Origin: a bacterium
GTDB taxonomy: Bacteria > Bacillota > Clostridia > Lachnospirales > Lachnospiraceae
Reading direction: 5' to 3'
Assembly: GCA_030539165.1 (NCBI GenBank)
Contig: JAUNSO010000017.1
Span: 1-58,169, forward strand
DNA length: 58,169 bases
In this document: in pieces, positions 56,454 through 58,169 of the stretch
Numbering within the stretch: position 1 is the first letter of the stretch
Layout: every line of letters begins with the position of its first letter
The notes under the pieces: generated by a model
The model's input: only the letters and a program-made list of their open reading frames with translations
Database searches by the model: none
What the model was told of the DNA's origin: nothing
Translations under genes and position numbers: made by a program

Positions 56454-57738
56454 CCTGAAAGAATGTGCAGCATATTTTAAAAGCAGAAGCGAATGGAAAC
56501 GTCCTTTTGAACTGTTTCGAAGGAAATGGGAATCCATGGGAAAAACAAGCGGAAAAATTGTTCTTAAAAATTGTACTTCGGAGGAAAGACTAGCCATTGG
56601 AAAGATGATGGGAAAAGTTTATTATGAGCATGATGTTACAATATCTCTTACAGAATTTGAGAATATGCTGCAAACAACTAGGTTTGCTTCTGTTAAGTTG
56701 CATGAGCTTTTGGAAGTATATTTTGAACGCAAGATTCGCTCTAAGCAGGAAAGAAAGCAAGAAAAGGAAAAGAAAAGGGAAGAATTTTTTAGCAATTGTA
56801 TTGAGTATTTTGCATGTAAAGAAGAGAAAGAAAAGAATAATGTTTTAAAATGGATTTTGGATATGAAAGAAAAGCAAATTGGGGGATTTACGCTAGTCTT
56901 GCATGAATTACAAGTTAATGAAGAGTCTGCAAGAAAAATGTTATATACCACCGGAAATGCTTTAATCAAAGCGTTCCGAAATGAAGAATACATTCCGCTT
57001 GCAGTCATTGCAGCACAGGTATCTGGCAATCCGCATTATCTAGACAGAGGAAGCACTTTTGGAAATCTTTTCATGCAGGGAATTTGTTCTATACAGGGAA
57101 GAGAGTATCCAAAATCAGCAGTTGAATGGAAAGAGAGGTTATTAGGGGCACATATTCTACCCGATGATATTTCAAGTATGGTCACCACACTTGGAATACA
57201 TTTGCAAATAGGTGAGCATATTCATCCGGCGGTAGAAGCCTTTTGCTCTATGAGGGAACCTTTGATTCTGACAGCACTGAACTTAAGAGAGGTTAGTTCT
57301 GCCTGGGTAGATACTAAGCGCGTATATATAGTTGAAAACGAGATGGTTTTCTCGTATCTTGCAGGTAGAATAGGTGAAAATAAAACGGCATTGATGTGTA
57401 CATCTGGACAGATTAGAAATGCAGCATTTGAAGTGATTGATCTGTTAATAAAAAATGATACGGAGATTTATTACAGTGGGGATATGGATCCGGAAGGAAT
57501 GGGAATCGCAGATAGATTATGGCGGAAATTCCCGGAAAGAGTACGTATTTGGAGAATGTCAGCAGAGGATTATCAAAATGCTGTTTCCAATGAGAAAATA
57601 GAAGAACGGAGTCTGACGATGCTTGGCAATTTGATGAATCCTCAATTGAAGCAAACAGCTGAAGTTATTCTGCAAAAGAAAAGAGCGGCATATCAGGAAA
57701 ATATTCTAGAAGATTTATTTCTGGATATTATTAAATGA
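56446..57738 (+). CDS. jetD: Wadjet type II JetD (TIGR02679/DUF2399), TOPRIM nuclease
   Basis: 430 residues. The N-terminal DUF3323-like arm (about 1-200) leads to the DUF2399 TOPRIM domain with the acidic motif SGDMDPEGMGIADRL (about 343-357). JetD is the nuclease that cleaves plasmid DNA held by JetABC. The gene is AT-rich toward its middle. The start overlaps jetC by 8 bases (AAAGGATTTTAAATG). It is the last gene of the operon. Confidence 0.9.
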   Translation: MDNLKECAAYFKSRSEWKRPFELFRRKWESMGKTSGKIVLKNCTSEERLAIGKMMGKVYYEHDVTISLTEFENMLQTTRFASVKLHELLEVYFERKIRSKQERKQEKEKKREEFFSNCIEYFACKEEKEKNNVLKWILDMKEKQIGGFTLVLHELQVNEESARKMLYTTGNALIKAFRNEEYIPLAVIAAQVSGNPHYLDRGSTFGNLFMQGICSIQGREYPKSAVEWKERLLGAHILPDDISSMVTTLGIHLQIGEHIHPAVEAFCSMREPLILTALNLREVSSAWVDTKRVYIVENEMVFSYLAGRIGENKTALMCTSGQIRNAAFEVIDLLIKNDTEIYYSGDMDPEGMGIADRLWRKFPERVRIWRMSAEDYQNAVSNEKIEERSLTMLGNLMNPQLKQTAEVILQKKRAAYQENILEDLFLDIIK

Positions 57739-57830
57739 AATTTATACTATCTGCATAAATAATGTAAAACTATTATTTGACTATTATTTAAAATATATTA
57801 ATTGATTTATCAGGTAACTTCTGTTATAAA

Positions 57831-58094
57831 ATGAGAGAAACAACACTAGGGGAGAAGCACAATGCCAAATTCAAATATTTTGATGTACATGTTAGGAATA
57901 TTTTTCAAGAAGGTGAATTAGATAAAAACTCAGTGTGGGCAAAATTTGCCTACACTGCTTCTGATGGAAAAGAGTATGAGGTTGATTTTTACAATCTGAA
58001 TGTCATTATTTCTGTTGGCTATCGTGTAAAATCTTTGAGAGGTACGCAGTTTAGGACGTGGGCAATGGGCATCCTAAAAGAATATATGAAATAA
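57831..58094 (+). pseudogene. RhuM-family fragment
   Basis: 87 residues. NIFQEGELDKNSVWAKFAYT and YEVDFYNLNVIISVGYRVKS, then RGTQFRTWAMGILKEYMK, match the conserved N-terminal domain of RhuM-like proteins, which is much longer in intact members (about 300 residues). Both ends are cut: the normal start is missing and the frame stops after KEYMK. The remnant suggests recombination at the downstream border of the Wadjet operon. Confidence 0.75.
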
Positions 58095-58156
58095 TTTTGT
58101 GTCACTTCTGCACAGTTTTTCGGATATCTTATAGTAAAACCATAAATGGAGTTACT

Positions 58157-58169
58157 ATGAACAATTTAT
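58157..58169 (+). CDS. Possible start of a further gene, cut by the window edge
   Basis: ATG 58157 follows ATGGAGTTACT, a fair ribosome site. Only four codons (MNNL) are visible, so nothing more can be said. Confidence 0.3.

Overview
The window looks like a chromosomal segment of a low-to-moderate GC, Gram-positive anaerobe of the Bacillota, most likely a member of the Lachnospiraceae. This rests on gene content: an AgrD-type peptide with a Clostridia-style precursor, DUF6106, a paired radical-SAM/TIGR03915 repair unit behind DinR-type SOS boxes, a staygreen homologue, and strong AGGAGG ribosome sites. The genus cannot be fixed from the sequence alone. No rRNA, tRNA or CRISPR array was seen.

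Layout. 1-2950: an IS21-family element (istA broken by one extra C, istB intact, 24-bp end repeats), followed by an IS66 tnpA remnant and a decayed DUF4160 gene. 3047-4947: three unrecognised AT-rich genes on the minus strand. 5491-8508: a complete agr-type quorum-sensing locus in the order response regulator, sensor kinase, AgrD, AgrB. 8534-13169: an accessory island with a pentapeptide-repeat/TIR protein, a two-TM macro-domain protein, an unrecognised protein and an FRG-domain protein; it resembles type II Thoeris with extra genes. 13313-23182: a SEC-C protein and a cell-envelope block (acyltransferase, polytopic membrane protein, GT2 glycosyltransferase, GH25 lysozyme, O-acetyltransferase, two half-size EamA/SMR-type transporters), plus a staygreen homologue and a degenerate 73-bp tandem repeat. 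About 23308-23556: a probable structured non-coding RNA. 23581-48252: mostly core genes (guaB, a GGDEF-EAL protein, tetR, a cytidylate-kinase-like gene, a PfkB kinase, a uracil permease, the SOS repair pair, an HPr-like gene, a nuclease-helicase, nfo, a GH13 enzyme, a chemoreceptor, a 1-PfkB kinase, an SGNH lipoprotein and a subtilisin). 48376-58169: a DUF4143 ATPase, a complete type II Wadjet plasmid-defence operon (jetABCD), and a RhuM remnant.

How the parts connect. The agr locus is two transcription units. agrA-agrC ends at a clear terminator. agrD-agrB has its own promoter, preceded by a 31-bp element. A near-identical copy (27/31) sits in the same orientation and at the same distance from the -10 box in front of the leftward unknown operon 4947-3047. 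This suggests that the operon belongs to the same regulon as the quorum-sensing genes. Two anti-invader systems flank the core region: the TIR/macro/FRG island and Wadjet.

Limits. Functions come from motifs read by eye. No database search, structure prediction or RNA folding was run, and membrane segments and domain borders are approximate.
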